From UBA4416 sp963422675 (GTDB lineage: Bacteria > Bacteroidota > Bacteroidia > B-17B0 > Aurantibacillaceae): a stretch of DNA of 64,000 nt. Shown piece by piece: positions 25,511 to 34,518 of the stretch. The notes below the pieces were generated by a model. That model was not told where the DNA came from. It saw only the letters and a program-made list of their open reading frames with translations, and did not search any database. Location of the stretch: NCBI GenBank assembly GCA_963422675.2, contig CAXVYS010000013.1, positions 1-64,000 of the forward strand, read 5' to 3'. The stretch's first letter is position 1. The number at the start of each line of letters is the position of its first letter. The position numbers and the translations under genes were made by a program.

Positions 25511-26410
25511 CTAATTTCCCTGGATTTTAAAATACTTGGTAGAATTCGTAGGATTTACTTTAGTAAGGTTCTCTACAGCCTTTGTTTTCTCATCAGGGAA
25601 GCCTTTTGAGAAGATATTAACCAGTTCGTCGGCCTTGGCATTAAAAAACAACTCTAAAATGAAAGAAGCCGGTCTGTCCTTATATACTTTTACCAATAAA
25701 TCGGTTGAGTTTAAGATGGCTTTTCTCCCGTCGTCAGGTTTATCGTACATAATATCCAGTCCTAAGCGGTGGTATTGGTACATACATTCTCTTAAAGGCT
25801 GAAATACCGGCTGAAGCGCATTTTCTATTATCCAATACCTGTTTTTATTACTTTCAAAGGATTTCCAGCCAACCTCACCCGAACTTTGTGCATTGGACAC
25901 AATAATTTGTGCTTTTTGAAAATACTCTGTACCGCCTAAGTTCGAATAGGTATCATAATCATTGGCTATGATAATATAGGCATAAAAGGCCAATACAGAT
26001 GTAAGGTTGTTAGCGTAAGTATTAATATTGAATTCTAATTGCTGAAACTGAGCGTACTTAAATACAAAATTTTCGTCAATATAGTTTACCAAAGGGGATG
26101 GATAAGAGCTTTTGTAGATAGGCCTCCGGCTTTGAATCTGGATAGTTGCCTTATAATCTTCGGACGTTAATTTACTGGAAACCGTAATTAAAATAGAGCA
26201 ATCAATTCGTTCATTGGTAGTATAATTATCCTTAGTCCATTTAGTGTTATTCATAAACTCGTAAATGGATTTTTGCATTTGGTCAAAAATCTGTTTTTCG
26301 GTAGTTCCTTGTATCTGCGATGAATTTACTGTAACCTGGCAATTTAATTCCTGTGACAGAGCTATATTAACAGCAAAAATTGAAAAGAATAGAGTGATGT
26401 ACTTAAGCAT
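25511..26410 (-). CDS. porD: T9SS-associated protein PorD (DUF4835)
   Basis: The 299-residue exported protein has a signal peptide (about 1-18, ending ALSQ) followed by ELNCQVTVNSSQIQGT, the characteristic start of DUF4835. Family stretches VGWKSFESNKNRYW and FSKGFPDEK are present. PorD is encoded in T9SS-bearing species and has been linked to gliding and secretion, with its exact role unclear. The start codon overlaps the end of coaBC by 8 bp, which indicates translational coupling. The order bamD-rpoZ-coaBC-porD is, as I recall, conserved in Bacteroidota and supports the assignment. Confidence 0.9.
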   Translation of the reverse strand: MLKYITLFFSIFAVNIALSQELNCQVTVNSSQIQGTTEKQIFDQMQKSIYEFMNNTKWTKDNYTTNERIDCSILITVSSKLTSEDYKATIQIQSRRPIYKSSYPSPLVNYIDENFVFKYAQFQQLEFNINTYANNLTSVLAFYAYIIIANDYDTYSNLGGTEYFQKAQIIVSNAQSSGEVGWKSFESNKNRYWIIENALQPVFQPLRECMYQYHRLGLDIMYDKPDDGRKAILNSTDLLVKVYKDRPASFILELFFNAKADELVNIFSKGFPDEKTKAVENLTKVNPTNSTKYFKIQGN

Positions 26411-27608
26411 TGTTTTGTAATAATTTTAAGGTGAAACCGGCAATATCCTTTGCCACTTCCAGCTTACTCTTTAACTCAAATTTAGTGATTTTATTGTGTT
26501 TATCTATAATCGTAATTTTGTTGGTATCAAATCCAAAACCGGCACCGGGTTCTGTTGCAGAGTTGGCAACAATAAAATCGAGGTTCTTTTTTTTGATCTT
26601 TGCCTGGGCATATTCAATTACATGATCGGTTTCCAGCGCAAAACCTGCCAATAGCTGATGTGTTTTGATTTTCCCTAATGATTCAAGAATATCAACTGTT
26701 TTGGTAAGATCCAGGGTGAGCTCAGCATCTTTCTTCTTAATTTTTGATGCGCTCACCTCTTTTGGCTTATAATCAGCGATAGCAGCCGATAAAATAGCAA
26801 TATCTGCCGTTTTAAATAAAGAAGAACAGGCGTTAAACATTTCTTCCGCACTTTCTACCGGAATCACTTTTACGTTGGATTGTGAGGGTTTTAAATGCGA
26901 AGGACCCAATACTAAAGTAACGTTAGCTCCTAGTGTGGCAAATTCATCGGCCAGTGCAATACCCATTTTACCGGATGAACGGTTACCAATAAATCTCACA
27001 GGGTCAATGGCTTCGTAGGTTGGCCCCGCGTTTATTAAGACTGTTTTATTAAGTAACGGTAAGCCTTTCTGTAATTCCTGTTTAATAAATTCAATAATAT
27101 GTTCCGGCTCCGCCATTCTGCCTTCGCCACTAAGCCCGCTGGCAAGCTCTCCGCTTTCTGCAGGAATAATGCTATTTCCATATCTTTTAAGGATATTAAG
27201 GTTTTGTACGGTTGTAGGATGGGTGTACATATCCAGATCCATGGCAGGGGCTATAAACACTTTACTTCTGGCTGATAAATAACAGGCAGTTACCATATTA
27301 TCGCAAATACCTGTGCTAAACTTGGCAAGGGAATTTGCTGTTGCAGGCGCAATCAGCATAAGGTCGGCCCATTCGGCTAAATGCACATGGTTATGCCAAT
27401 TATGGTTGGCATCAAAAAAATCGGTAATCACTTCATTTTTACTTAATACTCCCAGTGTTTGAGGGGTTATAAAATCCTGTGCGGCTTTTGTCATCACCAC
27501 TTTTACAATGGCACCTTCTTTAATACATAACCGAACCAGGTGAGCGCATTTATATGCCGCTATACCACCGGTTATACCCAGTAAAATATGTTTATTTTTT
27601 AAATTCAT
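26403..27608 (-). CDS. coaBC: Bifunctional phosphopantothenoylcysteine decarboxylase / phosphopantothenate--cysteine ligase
   Basis: The enzyme catalyses two steps of coenzyme A synthesis. The N-terminal flavoprotein decarboxylase (CoaC, about 1-180) shows GITGGIAAYK, the active-site His in HVHLAEWADLM, and the APAMDLDM motif. The C-terminal ligase (CoaB) shows NAGPTYEAIDPVRFIGNRSSGKMG and a KKKDAELTLDL region that carries the ligase Lys pair. An upstream in-frame ATG at 27629 would add MFGFFFY, but those codons lie inside a terminator-like hairpin, so MNLKNKHILLG at 27608 is preferred (401 residues). It overlaps porD by 8 bp. Confidence 0.95.
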   Translation of the reverse strand: MNLKNKHILLGITGGIAAYKCAHLVRLCIKEGAIVKVVMTKAAQDFITPQTLGVLSKNEVITDFFDANHNWHNHVHLAEWADLMLIAPATANSLAKFSTGICDNMVTACYLSARSKVFIAPAMDLDMYTHPTTVQNLNILKRYGNSIIPAESGELASGLSGEGRMAEPEHIIEFIKQELQKGLPLLNKTVLINAGPTYEAIDPVRFIGNRSSGKMGIALADEFATLGANVTLVLGPSHLKPSQSNVKVIPVESAEEMFNACSSLFKTADIAILSAAIADYKPKEVSASKIKKKDAELTLDLTKTVDILESLGKIKTHQLLAGFALETDHVIEYAQAKIKKKNLDFIVANSATEPGAGFGFDTNKITIIDKHNKITKFELKSKLEVAKDIAGFTLKLLQNNA

Positions 27609-27613
27609 ATAAA

Positions 27614-27649
27614 AGAAAAACCCAAACACTCGTCGTATTTGGGTTTTCT
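27614..27649 (-). terminator. Terminator/attenuator hairpin between rpoZ and coaBC
   Basis: GAAAAACCCAAA (27615) pairs with TTTGGGTTTTC (ends 27648) around a loop of about 11 bases, with A/T runs on both sides. It sits between two genes otherwise arranged as an operon, so it may only partly terminate. Confidence 0.7.
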
Positions 27650-27665
27650 ATCATTTAAAGATTCA

Positions 27666-27986
27666 TTAGTCCTTAGCCGGATTTCTATAATATGTTTTGT
27701 CTTCTAAATATTCCTGTACAGAAATTAAAGAAGGCTTAGGCAATTTTTCATAAAATTTAGAGATTTCAATTTGTTCTCTATTTTCAAAAATCTCTTCCAG
27801 GTTATCAGAATGGCTTGCAAACTCAGCTAATTTAGCAGATAATTCTTCTTTCATTTCTGAGCTTATTTGATTAGCACGTTTAGAAATAATAGCTACAGCT
27901 TCGTAAATGTTTCCTGTAGGACCATCAAATTTTCTGATATCACGTGTTACAGTACTTAATTCTGCATTTGTTTTTTTAAAATCCAT
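27666..27986 (-). CDS. rpoZ: RNA polymerase omega subunit, Bacteroidota type
   Basis: The 106-residue protein begins MDFKKTNAELSTVTRDIRKF and contains the omega core GNIYEAVAIISKRANQISSEMKEELSAKL split over about 26-53. This is the alpha-helical segment that wraps the C-terminus of beta-prime. The C-terminal half (PKPSLISVQEYLEDKTYYRNP) is the Bacteroidota-specific extension. It begins one base after bamD ends, so the genes are probably coupled. Omega stabilises core RNA polymerase. Confidence 0.9.
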   Translation of the reverse strand: MDFKKTNAELSTVTRDIRKFDGPTGNIYEAVAIISKRANQISSEMKEELSAKLAEFASHSDNLEEIFENREQIEISKFYEKLPKPSLISVQEYLEDKTYYRNPAKD

Positions 27987-27987
27987 C

Positions 27988-28812
27988 TTATAATTTATTT
28001 ATGTTACTTTTCATTCTTACGCAGCTTTGGTAAATACTTTCTGCCCGTGTTAAATAGCTGCTTTTAGGGTACAAATCTACTAATTTAAAATAACTTTCCA
28101 TAGCTAAATCCAATCTTTCTAACTTCTTGGTTTCCGGACTGTTAACTGCTAAAAGGTAATATGAGTTAACAATCAGATACAGCATTTCATCAATATTTTT
28201 AGATTCAGGAAACTCTTTTATAAGGTTTTTGGCAGATACAATAGTTGGTTTATAATCCCTGATATAATCTGCAATTTTAAAATATTGTTTGGTAATATCA
28301 TAGGCTTTGCGTTCCAGTTTTCCTCTTAAGATATCTGCAATTTTGTTGCAGGAGTCAATACGGCTACTTTCAGGGTATTGATCCACAAAATTCTGGAGCT
28401 CTGCCATAGCATTTTTTGTATCAGTTTGATCCAGATTATAAGCAGGAGAGTTTAAATAATAGCAATAGGCATTCATAAACAAGCATTCCTCAGCATGTTT
28501 ACCTGCAGGAAAACTACGGTAGTAATTTTTAAAATGGTATTGAGCTAAGGCGTGATCTCCCTGGTAATAATTACAATAAGAGAAGTAATAATAAATTTCC
28601 TCTGCCTTGTCGGATCCTTTATACACCGGAATTAACTCCTCAAATAAAGCTGAAGCTTTTACATAATTGGCTTTTGCATAATACTGGTTGGCGCGCTCTA
28701 ATTTAAGTTCGTAATTAGAACTCTTTAAAAGCTTGTTATAGCCATCGCAGCTTGCAAAAAAGAATGCTCCGATTATTAAGAAATATACACTAACGATTTT
28801 CAAGAAATGCAA
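27988..28812 (-). CDS. bamD: Outer-membrane assembly lipoprotein BamD
   Basis: The 274-residue lipoprotein has an N-terminal hydrophobic segment and lipobox FFFASC (Cys22). Five TPR-like repeats follow (e.g. YYAKANYVKASALFEELIPVY, YYQGDHALAQYHFKNYYRSFP). BamD is the essential helical lipoprotein of the BAM complex that inserts beta-barrel proteins in the outer membrane. Its gene is followed by rpoZ with a one-base gap and then coaBC and porD, coupling general barrel assembly to a T9SS factor in one gene run. Confidence 0.93.
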   Translation of the reverse strand: MHFLKIVSVYFLIIGAFFFASCDGYNKLLKSSNYELKLERANQYYAKANYVKASALFEELIPVYKGSDKAEEIYYYFSYCNYYQGDHALAQYHFKNYYRSFPAGKHAEECLFMNAYCYYLNSPAYNLDQTDTKNAMAELQNFVDQYPESSRIDSCNKIADILRGKLERKAYDITKQYFKIADYIRDYKPTIVSAKNLIKEFPESKNIDEMLYLIVNSYYLLAVNSPETKKLERLDLAMESYFKLVDLYPKSSYLTRAESIYQSCVRMKSNINKL

Positions 28813-28859
28813 ATATAAGTAATTAACAGAGTTTTATAAAGTTAATATTTTAAAAATAA

Positions 28860-31800
28860 TCAAGGTTTCTTCTTAAAACTAATGTTCCCGAACAAATCCA
28901 ATACTTTTTTGAAGATATCGAAATACAAGGTTATCATTAATAAAAAGCTCATGATCCAGATCACCGTAACGTTAAACCAAAATGTTGGAATTAAATTACC
29001 TAAAAACTTCTTAGTAGGTGCATAAAAATGGGCTGCTCCTAAATTCGATTCTGTAGGATCCGCATAAACAGGGTCAATTCGTTGAATCAACCTGCCATCT
29101 TTTTCCAAACAGGCTTCACCGCTAATATCGTTGGCGTTTCTTACCAATTGCGATAAACTCTCATTTTCGTAGTCTTCCTGTAATCGTATAAAATTGTCAT
29201 TACCCAGTTTTTCAATCATCTCGTGAACAACCTTTTCTTTTTCAGCTCTTTTTTTGTTTTCTCTCAACACATAATGTTCGTTGATCTTATCTAAAAATAC
29301 TCTTAAGGCTGTTGCTACTTCAGGAGTGTAGTCTTTAACCGTTAGTTTATTAATACCTTCAAACTTATATTTATTGTGTAAAAAAGCCTGTTCCTTTAAT
29401 AACTCACTTTTTAGCAGGGCAAGGTCTTTTTCAGTTTCATCTTTTTTCAGGTATTCTTTGCCTTCCCTGGCAATTTTACTCATTTTGCTTTCAAGCTTTT
29501 GCTTCCAGTAATTCTTTTTATACCCTGCAATGCTAATGGCTTTCTCGTATCTATAAAAGTTTTTAAAGTAAGCGTTTTCTTTAAACTGGTTTACGGCTAA
29601 TGCTTCAAATGCCCAGCGGCTGGCCATCATTTCACCAACAAGGGGTACACCGCCTTGTTTTGCCAATACAGGATTTAGTTTGTCAAATTTAACCACCACA
29701 CCTGCCAGTAATAATTGGGGGATAATTAAAAACGGAATTAAAATGTAAATAGTTACGGCACTGTTAAAGGCACTTGAAATATTTAGCCCCAGCATATTTG
29801 CAAAACAAGAAGTGGTAAAGAGAATCAACCAATAATCGGAAAACATTCCTTTAACGCCTAAAACAGAATTCCCCACCAACACAAACAATAAGGTTTGAAA
29901 GGCTGATAAGGCAAACATAATTACGATCTTGCTCCAGAGGTAACTTCCTTTACTTAAATTTAAAAACGATTCGCGTTTACGGATTTTTCTGTCACGGATA
30001 ATTTCTTCGGCACTTACGGTTAGTCCCAAAAACAAGGCTACCACTACCGACATAAACATGTAAGCCGTTAAGTTCTCATTTTTAAAGAAGACATACCCAA
30101 CGGTGTTATCATCATCAGTATTAAAATAACGAACTAAAAAAGCCAGGATAAACGCGAGTAGGGGAGCTTCTAAAAAGTTGATGAGTAAATACTGAGTGTT
30201 AGTCAATTTACTTAATACATCTCTTTTTATAAATACCTTAAATTGTTTAAATGGGTTAGGGATTTGAAAAATAGCTTCCGGTATTTCATCCTGGTGTTTT
30301 ATTTCACCAATGGTAGACTCAATTTTTTCTACATAGCTTTTATTCCATTCTGCCGGGCTGTTTTTACGGTTATGGGTTAAGTTACCGTACTCATCCAATA
30401 CTTTGCTTTCAATAATATTGAAGATCAGCTCAGGGTTTACGTTACCACAGTTCCAACACTCGCTTTCTTCGGCGTTAACATGTTGTACCAGTGTTTTAAA
30501 ATAAGAAACCGCATCAACAGGATTTCCATAATAAATCGGGTACCCGCCAACATCCAGTATTTTTAACTTATCAAACATTTTAAAAATGTCGGATGATGGT
30601 TGATGAATTACCACAAAGATCAGTTTCCCTTTTAGGGCTAGTTCTTTCAGTAAATCCATAATATTTTCAGAGTCACGGGATGATAAACCGGATGTAGGCT
30701 CATCCACGTATAGTACCGAAGGCTCACGGATTAATTCCAAACCAATATTTAAACGCTTACGTTGCCCGCCGGAAATCGTTTTCTCTAAAGGAGAACCTAC
30801 TTTCAGGTCTTTTGTTTCAGAGAGGCCTAAATCAGCGAGGAGAGAATGGCATTTTTTTGCAATTTCCTCATCACTTAAATTACCAAAGCAAAGTTTGGCA
30901 TTATAAAATAAATTTTGGTAAACCGTTAATTCTTCAATGAGTAAATCATCCTGGGTTACGTGTCCAATAACACCTTCCACGGATTTATGGTCTTTATGAA
31001 TGTTTTTACCATTAATCAATACTTCCCCGTTACTTGGTATTTCAACTCCGTTTAAAACGTTTAATAGAGTGGATTTACCGGCACCTGAGCCTCCCATAAT
31101 ACCAATTAATTTACCACTTTCTTCACGGATATTGATATTACGTAATCCTAATTTCCCCCCTTTGAATTTATATTCAATATTGCGTGCTTCAAAGGATATA
31201 CGGGCTTTTGAACCGTCTGCCAAAAAGCGGCCAATAATATCACTGTAATAAATGGGCTTAACTTTAGAGCTTCTTAACGAAGAGCCCGGTGTTAAAATGT
31301 GTACCCGTTCTTTAGAAATTCCCTGGCCGTTTAATTGTAATTCTATATTTCCATAAATACGCAGGGCGTACATGCCCACGCTGTTGATCTGGATAACCCT
31401 TACATCGGAGTTTAGGGTATCAACAAAAATATGCTTGCAGGAATTTCCGTAACCGTTTTCTTTGTTATTAATAATTAAAATATCAGGACTATCAGGGATT
31501 TTATCGGCAGTATCTTCAATAAATGCTCTTAGCTGATTGAACTCTTCCAAAGAAATATTAAAGGTATCGGCTACTGTTATAACAAATTCATTTTCCTGTT
31601 CAGAGATTTCGTTTGAAGAATAAATGAATTCCAATAAACGGATTAATACGATGATCTTCTGAGGTTGTTCAAGTTCCTGGTTTATTTGTGTACAGATCTT
31701 TAGAACTTTAACTGAATTTAATGATGTACGTTTTTCCGAACCGTCTTTTCTTTTAGAGCTTGATTGTTGAGCTTCAATGAATTCGTCAAAGATTTTTAAA

Positions 31801-31937
31801 TATGTAATAACTTGTTCCTGGTTTAATTGTTGCTTTAAAAATGACTCAACAATTGCTCTACCTGTATTCGTTACACCATCCACTTTTGCAATGATGGCAA
31901 ACATTTGCATTAATGCTCTTAGTATTCGTTCACTCAT
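28860..31937 (-). CDS. ABCG-like ABC transporter: TerB-like domain, ATPase and ABC-2 permease in one chain
   Basis: The 1025-residue fusion starts with a helical TerB/tellurite-resistance-like domain (about 1-140). A beta-rich segment that may be FHA-like follows (about 160-240). The ABC ATPase (about 250-480) has Walker A GGSGAGKST (282-290), signature ISGGQ (388-392) and Walker B VLYVDEPTSG (408-417). Four to five membrane spans of ABC-2 type lie at about 580-780, then a long charged coiled insert (about 790-960, likely periplasmic) and a last membrane span near 985-1008. The domain order ATPase-then-permease is that of eukaryotic ABCG half-transporters. The substrate is unknown. It is divergent from the PIF1-like helicase gene. 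Confidence 0.88.
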   Translation of the reverse strand: MSERILRALMQMFAIIAKVDGVTNTGRAIVESFLKQQLNQEQVITYLKIFDEFIEAQQSSSKRKDGSEKRTSLNSVKVLKICTQINQELEQPQKIIVLIRLLEFIYSSNEISEQENEFVITVADTFNISLEEFNQLRAFIEDTADKIPDSPDILIINNKENGYGNSCKHIFVDTLNSDVRVIQINSVGMYALRIYGNIELQLNGQGISKERVHILTPGSSLRSSKVKPIYYSDIIGRFLADGSKARISFEARNIEYKFKGGKLGLRNINIREESGKLIGIMGGSGAGKSTLLNVLNGVEIPSNGEVLINGKNIHKDHKSVEGVIGHVTQDDLLIEELTVYQNLFYNAKLCFGNLSDEEIAKKCHSLLADLGLSETKDLKVGSPLEKTISGGQRKRLNIGLELIREPSVLYVDEPTSGLSSRDSENIMDLLKELALKGKLIFVVIHQPSSDIFKMFDKLKILDVGGYPIYYGNPVDAVSYFKTLVQHVNAEESECWNCGNVNPELIFNIIESKVLDEYGNLTHNRKNSPAEWNKSYVEKIESTIGEIKHQDEIPEAIFQIPNPFKQFKVFIKRDVLSKLTNTQYLLINFLEAPLLAFILAFLVRYFNTDDDNTVGYVFFKNENLTAYMFMSVVVALFLGLTVSAEEIIRDRKIRKRESFLNLSKGSYLWSKIVIMFALSAFQTLLFVLVGNSVLGVKGMFSDYWLILFTTSCFANMLGLNISSAFNSAVTIYILIPFLIIPQLLLAGVVVKFDKLNPVLAKQGGVPLVGEMMASRWAFEALAVNQFKENAYFKNFYRYEKAISIAGYKKNYWKQKLESKMSKIAREGKEYLKKDETEKDLALLKSELLKEQAFLHNKYKFEGINKLTVKDYTPEVATALRVFLDKINEHYVLRENKKRAEKEKVVHEMIEKLGNDNFIRLQEDYENESLSQLVRNANDISGEACLEKDGRLIQRIDPVYADPTESNLGAAHFYAPTKKFLGNLIPTFWFNVTVIWIMSFLLMITLYFDIFKKVLDLFGNISFKKKP

Positions 31938-32046
31938 ATTTTTTTGTTAAACAGTTCGAAGGGACAAGTACGAAAGATAGTAATTAATAACTATTTCACA
32001 AACTCTGATTAAATATATTGTAAAAGGATTAATTTTACTCATTCAA

Positions 32047-34368
32047 ATGACTAACTTACTCGAAGAATATAGTGCTGCAGAAATTGCAGCCAGGTTTATC
32101 AATCAAACGCATAAACCTGTTTTCCTGACAGGAAAAGCGGGTACCGGTAAGACTACTTTTTTAAGAAATATCATTAATCACACGCACAAAAATGCCATTA
32201 TTGTTGCTCCAACAGGCATTGCTGCTATTAATGCAGGAGGGGTAACCATTCACTCTCAATTTGGGGTTCCGTTTGGATTGTTTGTTCCCGATAGCAGTTT
32301 TAAAATAGAAAATGTTCAGGTAAAAATAAACACGCCTTACACCATGGTTAAGCATTTGAATATGCGCGATCAAAAACGAAAATTACTGCAGGAACTGGAG
32401 CTGTTAATTATTGATGAAGTAAGTATGTTAAGGGCTGATTTACTTGATACCATTGATTTTATTTTAAAGAGTGTAAGGCGGCAAAGCCATAAACCATTTG
32501 GAGGGGTACAGGTTTTATTTATTGGTGATTTAATGCAATTGCCTCCTGTTGTAAAAGAAGAAGAATGGCATATTTTGAAAAAATACTATAACAGTATTTA
32601 TTTTTTTGATGCCCAGGTTTTAAAAAACGAAAAACCGGTTTATATTGAGTTGGATAAAATTTACAGGCAAAGCGATTCTGTATTTATTGATTTGTTAAAT
32701 AATTTAAGAAATAATAAAGTTACCAAAGAAAATGTAGACCTTTTAAACACATACTATAAACCTGATTTTGACGCCTCTACTGCGTTAAATACCATTACAC
32801 TTACAACTCATAATAATAAAGCGGACACGCTGAACAGAACGTCGTTACAGGAATTAAAAGGAAAATCGTTCTATTATAAAGCGAGGATAGAAGGGGAATT
32901 TAATGAATATGCTTATCCCGTAGATCCTAACCTGGAGTTGAAAGTGGGGGCACAAATCATGTTTATTAAGAATGATCTTAGTGGTAAGCAACAGTTTTTT
33001 AATGGAAAAATAGGTGTTATTTCTTTCTTAAAAGAACAGGAAATTGAAGTAGATTTTAAGGATGGCACTAAACCTTTTATGTTGGAAATGTATCAGTGGC
33101 GTAATATTAAATATGAGCTGAATCCACTCACCAACGAAATTGATGAAACCGATATTGGGGAGTTTTGGCAATACCCTATAAAGTTGGCCTGGGCCATAAC
33201 AGTGCATAAAAGCCAGGGTTTAACTTTTGAAAAAGCGATTCTGGATATTAACAGCGCATTTGCCCCCGGACAAGCGTATGTGGCCTTATCGCGTTTAAAA
33301 TCATTGAATGGGTTGATCTTAAGATCACAGATTTATTTTAATAGTATTTCGCAGGACTCGGCATTGGTAAATTATAACGATAGTAAGCCAAAGCAGGAAG
33401 ACGTAAAAGCACTGGTAGAGAAAGAAACGGAAATTTTTTTAAGATCCATTCTTTTAAAAGCATATGATTTTAACTGGCTGTATACCTCTGTGAAACACCA
33501 TGCAGAAAGTTATGACAAGACAGATCATAAGTCGGCCAAGCAGAAATATGAAACCTGGGCAAAAGAATTATTTGAAAAATTTGAACCCCTTAAATTAAAC
33601 GCCGATAAGTTTTTAAACCAGTTAATTCTTTTGTTTGATGGAAATGTATCGGAAGTATTAGAGCATATTCATAACCGGAACCAATCGGCTAAAAATTATT
33701 TTTATCCCTTATTAAAAGAGCTTTCAAAAAACATATTAGTACATATCGAATCTTTAAAAGAAGAGAAGCAGGTTAAGGCTTATATGGAAGAGTTATTGGA
33801 GCTGGAAAGCTTGTTGTATAAGCAAATGCAGCAATTGGATAAGGTATCAACCGTTGTAGAAAATGTATTGCATAAGGTTGAATTTAAAAAAGAGCAGGTT
33901 AGGTTTAATGCAAACCAGAATGAACGTATAGAATTAGTAAGGCAGAGTATGGTGGCGACGAAAAAAGCAGATGATGCTTTACCCTTAACTACTAAAAAAC
34001 GGGCTTCCAAAAAAACGGCAAAAACAGAATCAACTACTCTTAAAAAAGTTGCCAAAGAAAAAAAGCCTGACACCAAAGAAATTAGTTTTGCCTTATATAA
34101 AGAAGGGAAAACGTTGTTTGAAATAGCAAAAGAAAGGGCCATAAGTATTACAACCATTGAATCTCACTTGTCGCATTACGTTAGCTTAGGGATGATTCCT
34201 GTGAACCAGTTCGTGCCTAAAGAAAAGTATGATCTGATTATCGCCGCTTCAAAAAAAATAACCGGAGAAAACCTGTTAACGCCTATAAAACAAGAGCTTG
34301 GAGAGGATTATTCGTATTCTGAAATCAAGTTTGCATTAGCAACATTGTTGCATTTGAAAAAGGATTAG
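32047..34368 (+). CDS. PIF1-like (RecD-type) SF1B helicase with C-terminal helix-turn-helix
   Basis: The 773-residue protein has an N-terminal helicase core: GKAGTGKTT (Walker A, 29-37), IIDEVSM (motif II, 122-128), GDLMQLPPV (motif III), and the C-terminal UvrD/RecD motif WAITVHKSQGLTFEKAI plus YVALSRLKSL. The region 430-640 is helical. A Lys/Ala-rich linker (about 640-680) leads to an HTH_40-like domain (about 685-725: YKEGKTLFEIAKERAISITTIESHL). PIF1-family helicases unwind G-quadruplexes and DNA-RNA hybrids. This domain combination is common in Bacteroidota. The gene stands alone, divergent from the ABC gene, with 109 bp between. Confidence 0.92.
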   Translation: MTNLLEEYSAAEIAARFINQTHKPVFLTGKAGTGKTTFLRNIINHTHKNAIIVAPTGIAAINAGGVTIHSQFGVPFGLFVPDSSFKIENVQVKINTPYTMVKHLNMRDQKRKLLQELELLIIDEVSMLRADLLDTIDFILKSVRRQSHKPFGGVQVLFIGDLMQLPPVVKEEEWHILKKYYNSIYFFDAQVLKNEKPVYIELDKIYRQSDSVFIDLLNNLRNNKVTKENVDLLNTYYKPDFDASTALNTITLTTHNNKADTLNRTSLQELKGKSFYYKARIEGEFNEYAYPVDPNLELKVGAQIMFIKNDLSGKQQFFNGKIGVISFLKEQEIEVDFKDGTKPFMLEMYQWRNIKYELNPLTNEIDETDIGEFWQYPIKLAWAITVHKSQGLTFEKAILDINSAFAPGQAYVALSRLKSLNGLILRSQIYFNSISQDSALVNYNDSKPKQEDVKALVEKETEIFLRSILLKAYDFNWLYTSVKHHAESYDKTDHKSAKQKYETWAKELFEKFEPLKLNADKFLNQLILLFDGNVSEVLEHIHNRNQSAKNYFYPLLKELSKNILVHIESLKEEKQVKAYMEELLELESLLYKQMQQLDKVSTVVENVLHKVEFKKEQVRFNANQNERIELVRQSMVATKKADDALPLTTKKRASKKTAKTESTTLKKVAKEKKPDTKEISFALYKEGKTLFEIAKERAISITTIESHLSHYVSLGMIPVNQFVPKEKYDLIIAASKKITGENLLTPIKQELGEDYSYSEIKFALATLLHLKKD

Positions 34369-34518
34369 GCTCGTTTTCAAATAACCACTTGCTATAAATA
34401 TCCTGCCACTTAAAAGATTGCATCGTTTTTATCAGAGCACGTACCATACATTTGTTTGAGTAATTATTTTTAATTTTTTATGGAAAATTTTAATTAATGT
34501 GTCTTAATATAAAAACGT

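Noticed and set aside
33780..34157. Open frame of 125 codons on the minus strand
   Set aside because: It is antisense to the C-terminal helicase region. It is hydrophobic only because it mirrors Lys/Glu codons of the real gene.
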